A DNA stretch of 64,000 nucleotides from Acidobacteriaceae bacterium (GCA_003165795.1 PMWW01000164.1:42719-106718), one strand, 5' to 3'; numbered from the stretch's first letter, positions 1 through 8,908 are shown. A program made the numbers and translations. Notes: a model not told the origin generated them from the sequence alone.

Positions 1-116
1 AAACTGGCCGGGACGCTCTATTTCCTGTCCCGTCAAACCGACGGAAGTTGAAGTCTAGTCTGCGCTTTCTCGTTAGTCGGCTCGTGATGAACAGAATTAA
101 AGGGCTGGTACGGCGC

Positions 117-137
117 GCCCTTCGGCAAGCTCAGGGC
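117..137. repeat. short palindromic intergenic repeat
   Basis: An imperfect palindrome with arms GCCCT and AGGGC surrounds a core reading TTCGGCAAGCTC. It closely resembles a palindrome scattered through many bacterial genomes (CCCTTCG.CAAGCTCAGGG). It lies downstream of the EVE-domain gene, in a stretch (1-184) where I see no gene. The likeness to the dispersed family is from memory. Confidence 0.45.
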
Positions 138-184
138 AATCCCTGAAGGTGCGCCGCTGCAAGACATTGGCGCAGGTGGCTTTT

Positions 185-571
185 TCAGTAGCCGGTTAGG
201 ATTTTGTACTGTGCCGCGGTCAAGGGCACCACGGAAAGCCTTCCCTGACGCACCAGTGGTGAGTCGGCGAACCGAGGGTCAGCTTTGATCTGTGCCAGGG
301 AAACCTCCTGCGCAAGCGACTTCGCTGCCTTGATCTTCACTACCGGTTTCTTAGGATCGGCGGGCTCTACGGAAACCACCGAGGCGGTGCCGACTGCGCT
401 CTTGTGGTCCCCTGTTTCGTAGATAATCAGCCTCGCTCCAGGCTGCATCTCGCGGAGATGTTTCACTGCGGCGGGATTGGTAACCCCGTCCCAGACGGTT
501 ACACCGTCTCGCTGAAGGTCGGCAAAAGAGTACTCGGAAGGTTCGGTCTTGAGCAAATAATCGCCGGGCAT
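185..571 (-). CDS. EVE domain-containing protein
   Basis: A 128-residue single-domain protein. The N-terminus YLLKTEPSEYSFADL, then VWDGVTNPAA, then a G-ARLIIYETGDHKSAVG stretch is the signature of the EVE fold (thymocyte nuclear protein 1 family), which is related to PUA/YTH domains and thought to bind modified bases in nucleic acids. The open frame extends upstream to 703, but the ATG at 569-571 is preceded at good spacing by GAGGAG and begins the conserved domain, so I chose it. The length is normal for a bacterial EVE protein, which is cytoplasmic. No operon partner is evident. The family call is firm; the cellular role is unknown. Confidence 0.88.
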   Translation of the reverse strand: MPGDYLLKTEPSEYSFADLQRDGVTVWDGVTNPAAVKHLREMQPGARLIIYETGDHKSAVGTASVVSVEPADPKKPVVKIKAAKSLAQEVSLAQIKADPRFADSPLVRQGRLSVVPLTAAQYKILTGY

Positions 572-1159
572 GAGATCTCCTCGTCTTCTGTTCCACATTT
601 TACTCAATAACGGTACCAGCGTTCCTTCTTCCCTGGACGGGCGTAACAGTGTTCTCGCCAGCCAATGAAAATAATTGTTACGATCGATTCGCTTGCGGCC
701 CACCCAGCCGTTGGGAACGCATCCAATACTCGAAAGGACAATTTTATGAACCAGCCTTTCAGCCCCAGCTGCTGCTGTCCTGGTTCTTGTGCCTGCCCGG
801 ACTGAGACTGCTGCTGTCCAGACTTCTGACCTTGGCGAGACTCATGTTGACTGATAGCCCGGCGCTAGGGACGATCTAATCAACTCCATGGCAATGCTTT
901 CGGGGCTTAAAGAGACTGTGTCGCAGGCGCAACTGCAATTCTCTAGTGTGGTATCCATTTCATAGCAGATACTTACGGACGGCATGAAGACCATTCCCTT
1001 CAACGTACAGACCTTAATCAGAGCTTCCCTAGCTAGCTAGGCCGACGGTAAGTCCGCTACAATTACTCCACTATAAGTACAAAAGAAATGAGGCGCGCTT
1101 CCCGGGCACGCGCCGCGTGAGGAATGGTGTAGGTTAATTGGGAACTGCGATTTGTCGAG
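572..1159. other. intergenic stretch with a CTAG palindrome
   Basis: Apart from the Cys-rich mini-ORF I see no gene here. A perfect 14-bp palindrome (CCTAGCTAGCTAGG) at 1028-1041 contains three overlapping CTAG words, a tetranucleotide that is usually rare in bacterial DNA. Its role is unknown; it could be an operator or a remnant of a mobile element end. Confidence 0.4.
746..829 (+). CDS. Cys-rich mini-ORF with in-frame TGA (possible selenoprotein or disrupted metal-binding peptide)
   Basis: An ATG at 746 follows AAAGGAC at ribosome-binding distance and opens a very Cys-rich frame. Residues 9-11 are CCC, and residues 15 and 17 are Cys. Codon 20 is TGA (803-805), flanked by Asp on both sides. 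Codons 22-24 are again CCC, and a second TGA ends the frame at 827-829. If translation stops at the first TGA the peptide has 19 residues. If TGA is read through as Sec, or was once TGC, the product has 27 residues with a metallothionein-like Cys pattern. A small hairpin with a bulged base (arms GTC-C-AG and CTGAC, about 816-830) begins 10-11 nt after the first TGA. It is too short for a firm call and may be chance from the repeated CTGCTGCTGTCC word. Confidence 0.3.
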
Positions 1160-2368
1160 TTAGTTGACCCGTCCCCACTTCGTGCCTGTGATCACGCAGC
1201 GAAATCCGAGATGGTTGGTGCCGGTGCTGACCTCGCCCTTGCCGCGCGTGCCCACAATGTAGCGTGAGCAGTACTGGTCGGTACAGAGGAACGATCCTCC
1301 CCGATGGACCCTCTTGGGCTGGTTGGGTTCATCGGGATCGAACGCCGACGGGGGGCCTTGCGGATTGCGGGCCACACCGCCGGCGGTCACCAGTTGCTGG
1401 TAATAATCGGCGCGATACCAATCGCTGGTCCATTGCCAGACATTGCCGGCCATGTCATACAGTCCATATCCGTTGGCAGCGTATTGCGCCACGGGGGCAA
1501 TCCCAGCGTAGCCGTCCTCGCCCGTGTCGGAATTTGGGAAGTGTCCCTGGTGCGTGTTCGCCATCCACTTGCCTTGCGGACGGAACTTATCGCCCCACAC
1601 GAATGGCTTCCCCGCAAGCCCGCCACGTGCCGCAAACTCCCATTCTGCTTCGGTCGGTAGCCGCTGTCCCGCCCACTTGGCGTAGGCTGCGGCGTCTTCA
1701 TAAGCAACCTGGACCACCGGATATTTGTCTTTGCCCTGGATGTTGCTGGCCGGACCGAGAGGATGTCGCCAGTTGGCCCCTGGCACATAACTCCACCACT
1801 GAAAATGGTCGTCCAGTGACACTGGGTGATTAGGAGGAGAAAAAACCACCGACCCCGCCACCAGATTTTCCGGAGGAGCGCCGGGAAAATCTTCCGCACG
1901 CGGTTTGCGTTCTGCCACGGTGATGTATCCGGTTGCCTTCACGAACTTGGCAAACTCAGCATTGGTAACGTCGTTCTTATCCATGAAGAATCCATCGACA
2001 TACACGCGATGCACCGGGCGGGCGTCCTCGGTAGCTTTCATGCCGACATTGTCCATGTCGGGCGGGTCGGCGGCTCCCATGGAGAATTCGCCACCGGGAA
2101 TCCACACCATGCCGGCAGGTGCTGCCGCTGGAGCAGCGGAGCGATTGGTAATCGTAGGCTGAAATGCGGAAGAACTCGCCGAGGCGGCGATAACTCTAGC
2201 GCCGCCCCGGCCGGGTGAATAGAATACCCAAGCCGAAGTTCCCAGCAGAACTATCAGCGGGACAAGAATCAGTTTGCGATGAGCTCGCTTTGCCGGCGGA
2301 CTGGTCGCGCTCTTCTGTCGCCTGCTATTTCCTTTTTTCGCCGTTTCAGCCACTTCAACTTTCTTCAT
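1160..2368 (-). CDS. formylglycine-generating enzyme (sulfatase-modifying factor)
   Basis: 402 residues. After a basic N-terminus, a hydrophobic stretch at about 33-50 acts as a signal anchor, so the enzyme should act outside the cytoplasm. From about residue 84 (GMVWIPGGEFSMGA) onward it is a typical FGE-sulfatase domain, with RPVHRVYVDGFFMD, LPTEAEWEFAARGG and GNVWQWTSDWY. The catalytic pair is present as Cys362 and Cys367 in GGSFLCTDQYC, followed by NHLGFRC. This separates a true FGE from the many paralogues that lack the cysteines. FGE oxidises the Cys of CxPxR or CxAxR motifs in sulfatases to formylglycine. The two Cys-type sulfatases 4-9 kb away are the obvious substrates. It is transcribed alone. 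Confidence 0.9.
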   Translation of the reverse strand: MKKVEVAETAKKGNSRRQKSATSPPAKRAHRKLILVPLIVLLGTSAWVFYSPGRGGARVIAASASSSAFQPTITNRSAAPAAAPAGMVWIPGGEFSMGAADPPDMDNVGMKATEDARPVHRVYVDGFFMDKNDVTNAEFAKFVKATGYITVAERKPRAEDFPGAPPENLVAGSVVFSPPNHPVSLDDHFQWWSYVPGANWRHPLGPASNIQGKDKYPVVQVAYEDAAAYAKWAGQRLPTEAEWEFAARGGLAGKPFVWGDKFRPQGKWMANTHQGHFPNSDTGEDGYAGIAPVAQYAANGYGLYDMAGNVWQWTSDWYRADYYQQLVTAGGVARNPQGPPSAFDPDEPNQPKRVHRGGSFLCTDQYCSRYIVGTRGKGEVSTGTNHLGFRCVITGTKWGRVN

Positions 2369-2525
2369 CGTCTCAATTCCGATCGATGTTAATCGCCGAC
2401 CGAGGTAGCCATCATCTTACTCGGCTCGACGCGTTTGTTGCTAGAAGCCATAGCCATCTCGTAAATCCGTCGCTTACAACCTAAGAACCCCAGCGGCCAA
2501 AGCCCAACAGTAACAGGGTCCTTGC

Positions 2526-2545
2526 GGTACGGCTGAAGCCGTGCC
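2526..2545. repeat. REP-like hairpin
   Basis: GGTACGGCT, a two-base loop (GA) and AGCCGTGCC form a 9-bp stem with one mismatch. It sits between the FGE gene and the outer-membrane protein gene. Its layout, near-palindromic octamers or nonamers around a dinucleotide loop, matches the hairpins at 22035-22122, which suggests a shared class of dispersed intergenic palindromes. It could also help end transcripts, but there is no T-run. Confidence 0.45.
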
Positions 2546-2573
2546 CTTTCAAAGACGATTTATGAGATGAACT

Positions 2574-3503
2574 CTACTTAGGATGGCCGAGCCAGGAGTA
2601 CTGCCACGCGACCGAGGCGCTTTGATAGTCTCCACCAAAACGGATGTAGGTGCCGTTGTTATAACTCACCTTCAAAGACTGATGTTTGGTCACGGGGAAC
2701 GATGCGGTTGCTCCTATTCGCGAGCCGGTTTGCCGGGTATCGTTGTTGGCTATGCCGTTCAGGCTGGTAACGCCGCCAAACCAGAAATTACCATCCAGCG
2801 AGAACCAAAGCCGTGGCTTCACGTCATAGCCCAGGTGACCTTCGAACGAGCCGATGGGCTCTTGGGATTGAGGTTTGGGAACCGGAGGCGAATAGTATTG
2901 CGGATTGGTGGTGTAGAACCAAACTCCCGCATAGCCATCGACCACCCAGTGGCCCCAACGCTCAGAGTATCCAAATTCCGGTTTGAAGGCCCACCGGTTA
3001 GCACCCCAGTTGATTAGCTTGGTCGGATCATATTGGCCGGTCGGGGCGACTACCTTCAGGCTCACCCCGAGCAAAGTCTTCTGCTTCCACTTCGCAAAGT
3101 CCTTGGGCGCCATCGCCGGGCCGCCCTTGAGGTTTACCGACAGACGATACGTGGAATCCAGAAGTCCTGAACGATAAAGCTGCTTGTGCTCCCCAACCAG
3201 TTGGCCCTGAAAAGTTCCTACAGCGTAAGGCAACGATGCGTTGACGTTGGCCGAGTGGCCGAACAAGCCAAACGAATGATAGTAGGTAAAGATTGGCACG
3301 CTATAGGTTCCGGTTGCGCCGGTAATAGGCGCCGCTCCATTAAAGAAGAGGCTGCCATCGTAGAAGGAGTAAGTCAGAGTAATCGCATTGGAATGCAGCG
3401 GCGTGATGACATAGGCTCGCGGGGAGAGGTCCTGGGCTGAAAGCAGCTGCAATGAGCAAGCTGCGACTGCCATCAGCCATGCGAGTTGTAAAGCTAACCG
3501 CAT
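2574..3503 (-). CDS. outer-membrane beta-barrel protein, phenol-degradation MetA-like transporter family
   Basis: 309 residues with an N-terminal signal peptide (cleavage probably after LLSAQ, about residue 24). The mature part opens with LSPRAYVITPLHSNAITLTYSF and continues with alternating aromatic and polar strands, including VAPTGQYDPTKLINWGANRWAFKPEFGYS. This is the hallmark of the Phenol_MetA_deg family of putative outer-membrane channels. The protein ends near WQYSWLG, as expected for a barrel C-terminus. There is no strong ribosome site before the ATG. Substrate unknown. It lies between the FGE and another barrel gene on the same strand, but gaps of more than 100 bases argue against a tight operon. 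Confidence 0.75.
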   Translation of the reverse strand: MRLALQLAWLMAVAACSLQLLSAQDLSPRAYVITPLHSNAITLTYSFYDGSLFFNGAAPITGATGTYSVPIFTYYHSFGLFGHSANVNASLPYAVGTFQGQLVGEHKQLYRSGLLDSTYRLSVNLKGGPAMAPKDFAKWKQKTLLGVSLKVVAPTGQYDPTKLINWGANRWAFKPEFGYSERWGHWVVDGYAGVWFYTTNPQYYSPPVPKPQSQEPIGSFEGHLGYDVKPRLWFSLDGNFWFGGVTSLNGIANNDTRQTGSRIGATASFPVTKHQSLKVSYNNGTYIRFGGDYQSASVAWQYSWLGHPK

Positions 3504-3649
3504 TCAAAGTTTCGGGATCCGATCTCTCTTCGCTGCGCACAATACTCTTATTCTTGAGGAAGACGACAGCTTCGACCTAACTGTCGCCCGATCCTGACGA
3601 AACACGGCAAACCAACAGTTTGCAACTTCGCGGCCGCTATACTATCGAA

Positions 3650-4483
3650 TTACTTGAGGTTGAAAGTTACGCCCAGCAGCGCGCCGCTTTCGTGCACATC
3701 AAAGACGGCAAGTTTAGGTGCATTGGTTTGATAGTCGACGTACAAATAGCGCCAGCCCAAATCCAGGATGGCAACTCTGCATAATCTGAAACCGAGAACC
3801 CCAGCCACCTGATAGTCCAAGCTCGAACCGCCTCCGCCCGCGTCCCCCGCGACTGTGACCGACGCCTTCGGCGAGAGCGCAAACATGAATTTGCCGCCCG
3901 CCACGCCGTCAACCCAGTTTTGGGTTGGCGACAAATTGTTGAACAGACCGGACGGCTGAAAGTTCAAGTGCTCTCCGAGATGCCAGTAACGAATACCGAC
4001 CAGCGCATCGACCTTGACCTTTTCGCGATCCACGATCCGATAACCAACCTTGGGGGCCAGAATCGTCTCCGTCGACTTAACCTGTACCGAACTCAAGCCT
4101 GGGTCGAACGGAGTAGCTTTGCCGGCTTGCAGATTGATCCACATGAAATCCAGCGGTAACACCAGGCGATTTTTGCGAGCTTCGACGTTCGCCATGAGTC
4201 CGAGGTGGAAGTGCGAAAGTAAATCACCGGGGCTGACGTGCACGCTGGCGTCGCGGCCGAAGCCGCCTACCGTCCCGCTCACTCCCGCAAACCAAAGGTA
4301 GGGAGTGAAATCGAAGTGCCACTGATCATCGTCAGCCGAAGCCGCTGGTTTCGGTGTGGGGACGTTGGGTGTCTGGTCTTGCACGGTCAAGTTCGATGGC
4401 CCTTGTGCAACCGCAGGTATACAAAGTAGTAAAGCCAGCGTCAGCGCAAACGCCGTAAACCAGGTTTTATAGTACGAACGCAT
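3650..4483 (-). CDS. outer-membrane beta-barrel protein of unknown function
   Basis: 277 residues. A signal peptide (hydrophobic core TAFALTLALLLCIPAVAQ, ending about residue 27) is followed by a Pro/Thr-rich spacer, then FDFTPYLWFAGVSGTVGGFG and a run of amphipathic strands ending FNLK. DFTPYLW is common in small periplasm-facing or outer-membrane barrel proteins. Internal phrases (DLGWRYLYVDYQ, GVLGFRL) resemble porin-like strands. A good AAGGAG lies just upstream of the ATG. The gene faces the same way as its neighbours but has its own leader. I cannot assign a substrate. Confidence 0.65.
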   Translation of the reverse strand: MRSYYKTWFTAFALTLALLLCIPAVAQGPSNLTVQDQTPNVPTPKPAASADDDQWHFDFTPYLWFAGVSGTVGGFGRDASVHVSPGDLLSHFHLGLMANVEARKNRLVLPLDFMWINLQAGKATPFDPGLSSVQVKSTETILAPKVGYRIVDREKVKVDALVGIRYWHLGEHLNFQPSGLFNNLSPTQNWVDGVAGGKFMFALSPKASVTVAGDAGGGGSSLDYQVAGVLGFRLCRVAILDLGWRYLYVDYQTNAPKLAVFDVHESGALLGVTFNLK

Positions 4484-4608
4484 TCCTTCTCCTTGTGTCC
4501 CGCCGACGTACTGCGAGAGCTAAATCGCAAACTTATTAAGTGGTCTCATCTGAGCGAGGATTAACTTCTCAAGGTGAGTATTTCCTCGCTCAGGTGTACA
4601 TAGAGTTT

Positions 4609-5535
4609 CTAGTTGCCTGCAATGCCTTTGTTCTGCAGGATCCTCACCACCACACGCCGGTTGTCAGCCTGACCTTCTGCGGTGGTGTCGGGCGCTACCT
4701 GCCGGCTGGTACCCATCGCGCCCGGAGCCAGAATGTTGGTCAAAGGAATATGACCTTGCTGCTCCATAAAATCCGTTACTTTGTCCGCACGCTCGGTACT
4801 GAGTCTCTGATTCAAGGCCGCTGACCCCACCGCGGAAGCATAACCCTTCACCTGAATCACATAGCCATTGATAGTTTTAGCCTTCTCGGCAAGCTGCAGC
4901 AGTTGTGGTTTGTATTGCGGGTCGACCATGACTTTGCCGTTGGCAAATAAAACGGTGACCTCGCCCAGGATGTTGTACTCACTCAGTTCGCCGAAGCGTT
5001 TGTTGGTGGCCGCGATGGCAGCTTTGTTGGCTGCTTCCTGCTGTTGCGCGGCGGTAAGCTGCGCCTGTTGCGCCTGCATCGCCGCCTGCTGAGCTTGGAT
5101 CTGCTGCTCGGTCTGCTGGAGCTGCTGCTGCTGCGCCTGAAGTTGTGCCTCAGCCGGAGCTACGCCCGCCTGAATGTCCTGCGCGTTCTTCAGCTCGGAG
5201 CCTTTGAACTTCACGCTATCAGCCACTAACTGGTTTTGCGCGTTGTAGGTCCCCTTTACTTCCACCGGCAGGCCAGGCACCAGAGCAGTCATGCCCATCT
5301 GCTTCTTGCGCATGTGCAGGCCGCCTTCAACTTCTTGCACTTCCGTGTTATCGGTGAGCAGGACAACCACATTGCCGGCGTCCGCGGACTTGACCGTCAT
5401 GGTGGCGCCGCTGCGCCCGTCAATCACTCCCTGAAGCTGGACGCTTTGGGCGATAGCCATGCCACCAAGCAACAAAAGCGTTGCCAGTGACCAGGCTGCG
5501 ACAGTTGCGATTCTTGCAATCTTTGTTTTTCTCAT
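4609..5535 (-). CDS. OmpA-family protein with N-terminal DUF5666-like region and Gln-rich coil
   Basis: 308 residues. I set the start at the ATG at 5533-5535, which has AGGAG upstream and begins the signal peptide (RKTKIARIATVAAWSLATLL...MAIAQ). Residues about 31-105 (QLQGVIDGRSGATMTVKSAD...VEVKGTYNAQNQLVADSVKF) look like a DUF5666-type small barrel. Residues about 110-170 are a Gln/Ala-rich coiled coil. The C-terminal part (about 185-305) is an OmpA-like peptidoglycan-binding domain, with YVIQVKGYASAVGSAALNQRLSTERADKV and DNRRVVVRIL. It probably links envelope layers. Its 5' leader (5580-5633) carries the two-hairpin element also found before both sulfatase genes. Confidence 0.82.
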   Translation of the reverse strand: MRKTKIARIATVAAWSLATLLLLGGMAIAQSVQLQGVIDGRSGATMTVKSADAGNVVVLLTDNTEVQEVEGGLHMRKKQMGMTALVPGLPVEVKGTYNAQNQLVADSVKFKGSELKNAQDIQAGVAPAEAQLQAQQQQLQQTEQQIQAQQAAMQAQQAQLTAAQQQEAANKAAIAATNKRFGELSEYNILGEVTVLFANGKVMVDPQYKPQLLQLAEKAKTINGYVIQVKGYASAVGSAALNQRLSTERADKVTDFMEQQGHIPLTNILAPGAMGTSRQVAPDTTAEGQADNRRVVVRILQNKGIAGN

Positions 5536-5579
5536 GAACTTGATTCTCCTGAACAACAATTCCGCCAGCAAGTAATTCC

Positions 5580-5633
5580 GGTTAGCCTCTGCAGGGAGAG
5601 GTGTGCCATGGGTTGATCCTGCCGATCAACCCA
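5580..5633 (-). promoter_or_regulatory. two-hairpin leader element before the ompA-like gene
   Basis: Read on the minus strand, a 10-bp perfect stem (TGGGTTGATC with GATCAACCCA, 5609-5633, 5-nt loop) is followed after 7 nt by a smaller CCTCT/AGAGG stem (5586-5601) and then AACC. The start codon lies about 45 nt further on. The same order and words occur before the sulfatase genes at 8853-8908 and 10967-11018. Candidate leader RNA; see findings. Confidence 0.5.
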
Positions 5634-5745
5634 CGAACGAAATTTCCCTTCGACACCAAGGGTGGACTCTGCGCCAAAGCTCACCCCGATCAGGCCGGTT
5701 TGCAAACTACCGCTTGCGACAGCGGTCTTCGACGGCAAGACCCAG

Positions 5746-6120
5746 TTATCTATGCCGGCCTATGGTATAGACCGGACGCGCCAGCCAAGCTGCCAGTAAC
5801 GCATGCAGAACACACGCCGGCCATAGGAGGTAGCTAACGAAACCTGCGCCGACTCTCAAATATCCAAGATAGAAGGCTGCCAACAGATTATAGGTGAACA
5901 GCGCCCGAGTAGCTTGAGCGGAGGTAACGTTTTCGTTCGGCCAACATGCCAGGCCCAGAGAAAGTAGGGCGATACCGCACAATCGGCCGACCGCAACCCC
6001 AGCGTCCGAAAGATGAGCACTCAGGAGAATGCGGACAACCAGACTAGGGGAGGTGATCAATAAAATGCCGGTCACGACCTCGATCGCCGCCGACAACTTG
6101 GATAGCGTCACTGTTGTCAT
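5746..6120 (-). CDS. small membrane protein, four predicted helices
   Basis: 124 residues, almost entirely hydrophobic, with four likely membrane helices at about 8-30, 42-60, 72-88 and 92-114. AGGAAT precedes the ATG at good spacing. It is not recognised as a named family. It lies between the ompA-like gene and the sulfatase block on the same strand; the 45-base gap to the upstream sulfatase stop would allow co-transcription with it. Function unknown. Confidence 0.65.
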   Translation of the reverse strand: MTTVTLSKLSAAIEVVTGILLITSPSLVVRILLSAHLSDAGVAVGRLCGIALLSLGLACWPNENVTSAQATRALFTYNLLAAFYLGYLRVGAGFVSYLLWPACVLHALLAAWLARPVYTIGRHR

Positions 6121-6165
6121 CGTTTAATTCCTAACCGAGCTCACCGGCCCAGTATTGCTTCAAGC

Positions 6166-8826
6166 CTAGTCGGTTCTTCTGGCGACTGTGTCTGCCGCCT
6201 TCTTCTGCTCCTCTGCCGTCATCTGCGACGGCCCGAGCTTGTAGTTCAGCTTGTCGATTGTTCCGGTGAACGCGAAGGGAACGTCGTAGGTAAAGTCCGC
6301 TGGGGTTCGGGTGTCGAGTCCGATGTCGAAGGTCTCGTCGATCGACATGAGCAGCGGAATGGTGTGCGGGATGGTCTTGCGCGCGACCTCCTTGCCATCT
6401 ACCGTCAACACGCCCGTGCCGCCCTTGGCGGGGCCGGGTCCGTCATACTTGAAGTCGAAGACGATGGTGTGCTTGCCGGCGTCGAGCGAGGACAGCCCGC
6501 GCCAGCGGAAGCGCTCCAGATCGAGGAAGTTGTAAACGAATACCGGCCTGCCTCTGCCGATGTGGAACACGTCGGTGGCGAAAGATAGAACTAGTCCGAC
6601 GGCCGCCACCAGCAAGAATGCGTAGCCGAAACGTTTTCTCCACCTACCGGCCGTGCCAATGAAGATCAAAAGCAATCCGAGAATCAACAAACCCAGTTCG
6701 ACGTACTTGAACGGTTGGCTGCTGAGCAACCAACTTGCGCTCGGACTCAGCATGAGCGCATAGCCGCCGAAGCGTCCGCCCATGGTTGCGATCACGCCTT
6801 CGGCCCCGCCATCGGGAATGGTGACATTGGCCGTGATCACATAGTCCCGGTCCAGAATGCTGGGAGCGTTGCCGACCGGAATGCCAGGATTCACGCCGGT
6901 GTAGGTGAAGTCAGTCACACCCGCAGTAGCGCTAGGTTTTGGTCCCAGCAGCCGCACGAAGCCTGAGTTATCCAGCGGGAAGACCTGGTACTTCTCCGCC
7001 TCTTGCTGGAACAGCGCCTGCATCTCTTTCAGCTTGTCGGGATTGCCGGCAGCGAGATCGTTGTTTTCCGTGAAGTCCTGGGCGATGTTGTAGAGCTCCC
7101 ATTTGTATTCATTCATCGGCGGCATTTTGCCCGTGCCCATCAGCCAGGGCGGTGAGGGAGGAGTGGTGCAGGCAATCCACCCGTCGTGATAGATGGCACG
7201 ATTGCCAACCATCTCGAAATACTGCGTATCGCGTTTGGAAGGTGCGTTGGCATTGGCCGCGTCAAAGGTATAGAGCATGCTGATGCCTTCAATCGGCTTC
7301 TGCTTGATGCCCTTGACCTCGTCGGGCGCCTGGATACCGGTGGCTTCGAGTATGGTTGGAACGATGTCAATGATGTGGTGGAACTGAGTGCGAATTCCGC
7401 CGACATCCTTGATGTGGCCGGGCCACGAAATCGCCATGCCTTGCCGGGTACCGCCGAAGTGCGACGCCACCTGCTTGGTCCATTTAAAGGGCGTATCGAA
7501 TGCCCACGCCCACGCCACTGCCATATGCGGATAGGTCTTGTCGGAGCCCCAGTCGTTGTAATGCAGTAACTGCAAGGGCTCGGGGACGTCCATCACGCCG
7601 TTGTAAGCGGTCATCTGGTTGTAGGTTCCAGACAGACTGCCTTCTGGGCTGGTGCCGTTATCGCCGTCGATGTAGATGATCAGCGTGTTGTCCAGTTTGC
7701 CCATGTCCTGGACTTCCTGAATGACGCGGCCAATCTCATAATCGGTATAAGCGGTGTAGCCGGCATAGACTTCCGCCTGGTGCGCATAGAGCTTTTTCTG
7801 CACGGCGGTTAGCGAGTCCCACTTGGGCAGGTCATCCGGCCACGGAGTCAGTTGCGCATTGGCGGGAATGACGCCCAGCCGCTTCTGGTTTTCGAAGATC
7901 TGCTCCCGCAATTTCTCCCAGCCCATGTCGAACTTGCCTTTGAATTTCTCGATCCATTCTTTCTTGGGCTGATGCGGCGAGTGCGATCCGCCGGGCACGT
8001 AGTAGAGGAAGAACGGCTTGTCGGGTGCTGACGCGTTCAAATTCCTCATGTACGCGATGGCGTTGTCGGCCAAGTCGGTCGTGAGGTTATAGTCCGGGTG
8101 GCCGATCCAGGGCATTACCTCGGTCGTGTCTTTGAATAAGTAGGGAGTCCACTGGTCGGTTTCGCCACCCAGGAAGCCATAAAAATACTGGAAGCCCATG
8201 CCGGTGGGCCATTGATCGAATGGCCCGGCCGTGGTGCTGTACTGGAATCCCGGGGTGTTGTGGTCTTTGCCAAACCATGAGGTAGCGTAGCCATTTTCTT
8301 TCAGGATCTCGCCGATGGTGGCGTTCTCCGGACCGATGACGGAGTCATAACCCGGGTAACCGGTGGACAATTCGCCGATGACGCCGAAGCCGACGGAGTG
8401 GTGGTTGCGGCCAGTGATCAGGGCAGCGCGCGTAGGCGAGCAGAGGGCCGTGGAGTGGAACTGAATGTAGCGCAAACCCGCTTTGGCGACGCGGTCCAGC
8501 GACGGCGTCGGAATGACACCGCCAAAGGTGCCCGCCACACCGTAGCCCTGGTCATCGGTCATGATAAGGAGCACGTTAGGCGCACCCTTGGGCGGCACGA
8601 TGCGGGGCGGCCACCACGGCGTCGATTGCGGCGCAGTTTCCTTGATCACGCCACCGAATTTTGGAGGCGGTGGCGGGACCTGCTTTCCGTTGATAGTGGT
8701 GGTGGCGTCGGCCTGACCCAATGTGCCCGTCACCTGCTGCGCGGCAGCGGCCCCCGCGCCGGCGAAAAAACTCGAGACGGCAAGCGCTCCCAGCGTCAGT
8801 TTCCGGATACCTGCTGCTAGATCCAT
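6166..8826 (-). CDS. Cys-type arylsulfatase with internal membrane hairpin
   Basis: 886 residues from the ATG at 8824-8826, which has AAGGAGAT upstream. The longer reading from 8952 has no ribosome site. A signal peptide (residues about 1-28, ending AGAAAAQQ) precedes the alkaline-phosphatase-like sulfatase domain. NVLLIMTDDQGYG binds metal, and Cys129 in CSPTRAALITGR is the residue an FGE converts to formylglycine. The C-terminal beta domain normally runs straight from GGRFGGYAL into the xPVFVYNFLDLERFRW strand. Here about 65 residues containing two membrane helices (about 6553-6753) are inserted between them. Substrate unknown; it is probably an exported sulfate-ester hydrolase. Not part of an operon with the sulfatase upstream, since each has its own leader. 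Confidence 0.9.
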   Translation of the reverse strand: MDLAAGIRKLTLGALAVSSFFAGAGAAAAQQVTGTLGQADATTTINGKQVPPPPPKFGGVIKETAPQSTPWWPPRIVPPKGAPNVLLIMTDDQGYGVAGTFGGVIPTPSLDRVAKAGLRYIQFHSTALCSPTRAALITGRNHHSVGFGVIGELSTGYPGYDSVIGPENATIGEILKENGYATSWFGKDHNTPGFQYSTTAGPFDQWPTGMGFQYFYGFLGGETDQWTPYLFKDTTEVMPWIGHPDYNLTTDLADNAIAYMRNLNASAPDKPFFLYYVPGGSHSPHQPKKEWIEKFKGKFDMGWEKLREQIFENQKRLGVIPANAQLTPWPDDLPKWDSLTAVQKKLYAHQAEVYAGYTAYTDYEIGRVIQEVQDMGKLDNTLIIYIDGDNGTSPEGSLSGTYNQMTAYNGVMDVPEPLQLLHYNDWGSDKTYPHMAVAWAWAFDTPFKWTKQVASHFGGTRQGMAISWPGHIKDVGGIRTQFHHIIDIVPTILEATGIQAPDEVKGIKQKPIEGISMLYTFDAANANAPSKRDTQYFEMVGNRAIYHDGWIACTTPPSPPWLMGTGKMPPMNEYKWELYNIAQDFTENNDLAAGNPDKLKEMQALFQQEAEKYQVFPLDNSGFVRLLGPKPSATAGVTDFTYTGVNPGIPVGNAPSILDRDYVITANVTIPDGGAEGVIATMGGRFGGYALMLSPSASWLLSSQPFKYVELGLLILGLLLIFIGTAGRWRKRFGYAFLLVAAVGLVLSFATDVFHIGRGRPVFVYNFLDLERFRWRGLSSLDAGKHTIVFDFKYDGPGPAKGGTGVLTVDGKEVARKTIPHTIPLLMSIDETFDIGLDTRTPADFTYDVPFAFTGTIDKLNYKLGPSQMTAEEQKKAADTVARRTD

Positions 8827-8852
8827 TTCGATATCTCCTTGCAAGCGATACT

Positions 8853-8908
8853 GGGTTGGCCTCCGCCGGAGGAGGGTTGCGGTGTGTTGATCCCCACGAT
8901 CAACCCAC
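8853..8908 (-). promoter_or_regulatory. two-hairpin leader element before the 886-residue sulfatase gene
   Basis: On the minus strand a stem of GTG plus GTTGATC pairs with GATCAAC plus CAC around one mismatch (8882-8908). It is followed by a CCTCC/GGAGG stem (8860-8872) and then CCAACC. The ATG is at 8826. Further upstream (about 8940-9060) the sequence is an imperfect copy of 11070-11180 before the other sulfatase gene, sharing the word CTTTTGCCAGTAGACCC. Confidence 0.5.
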
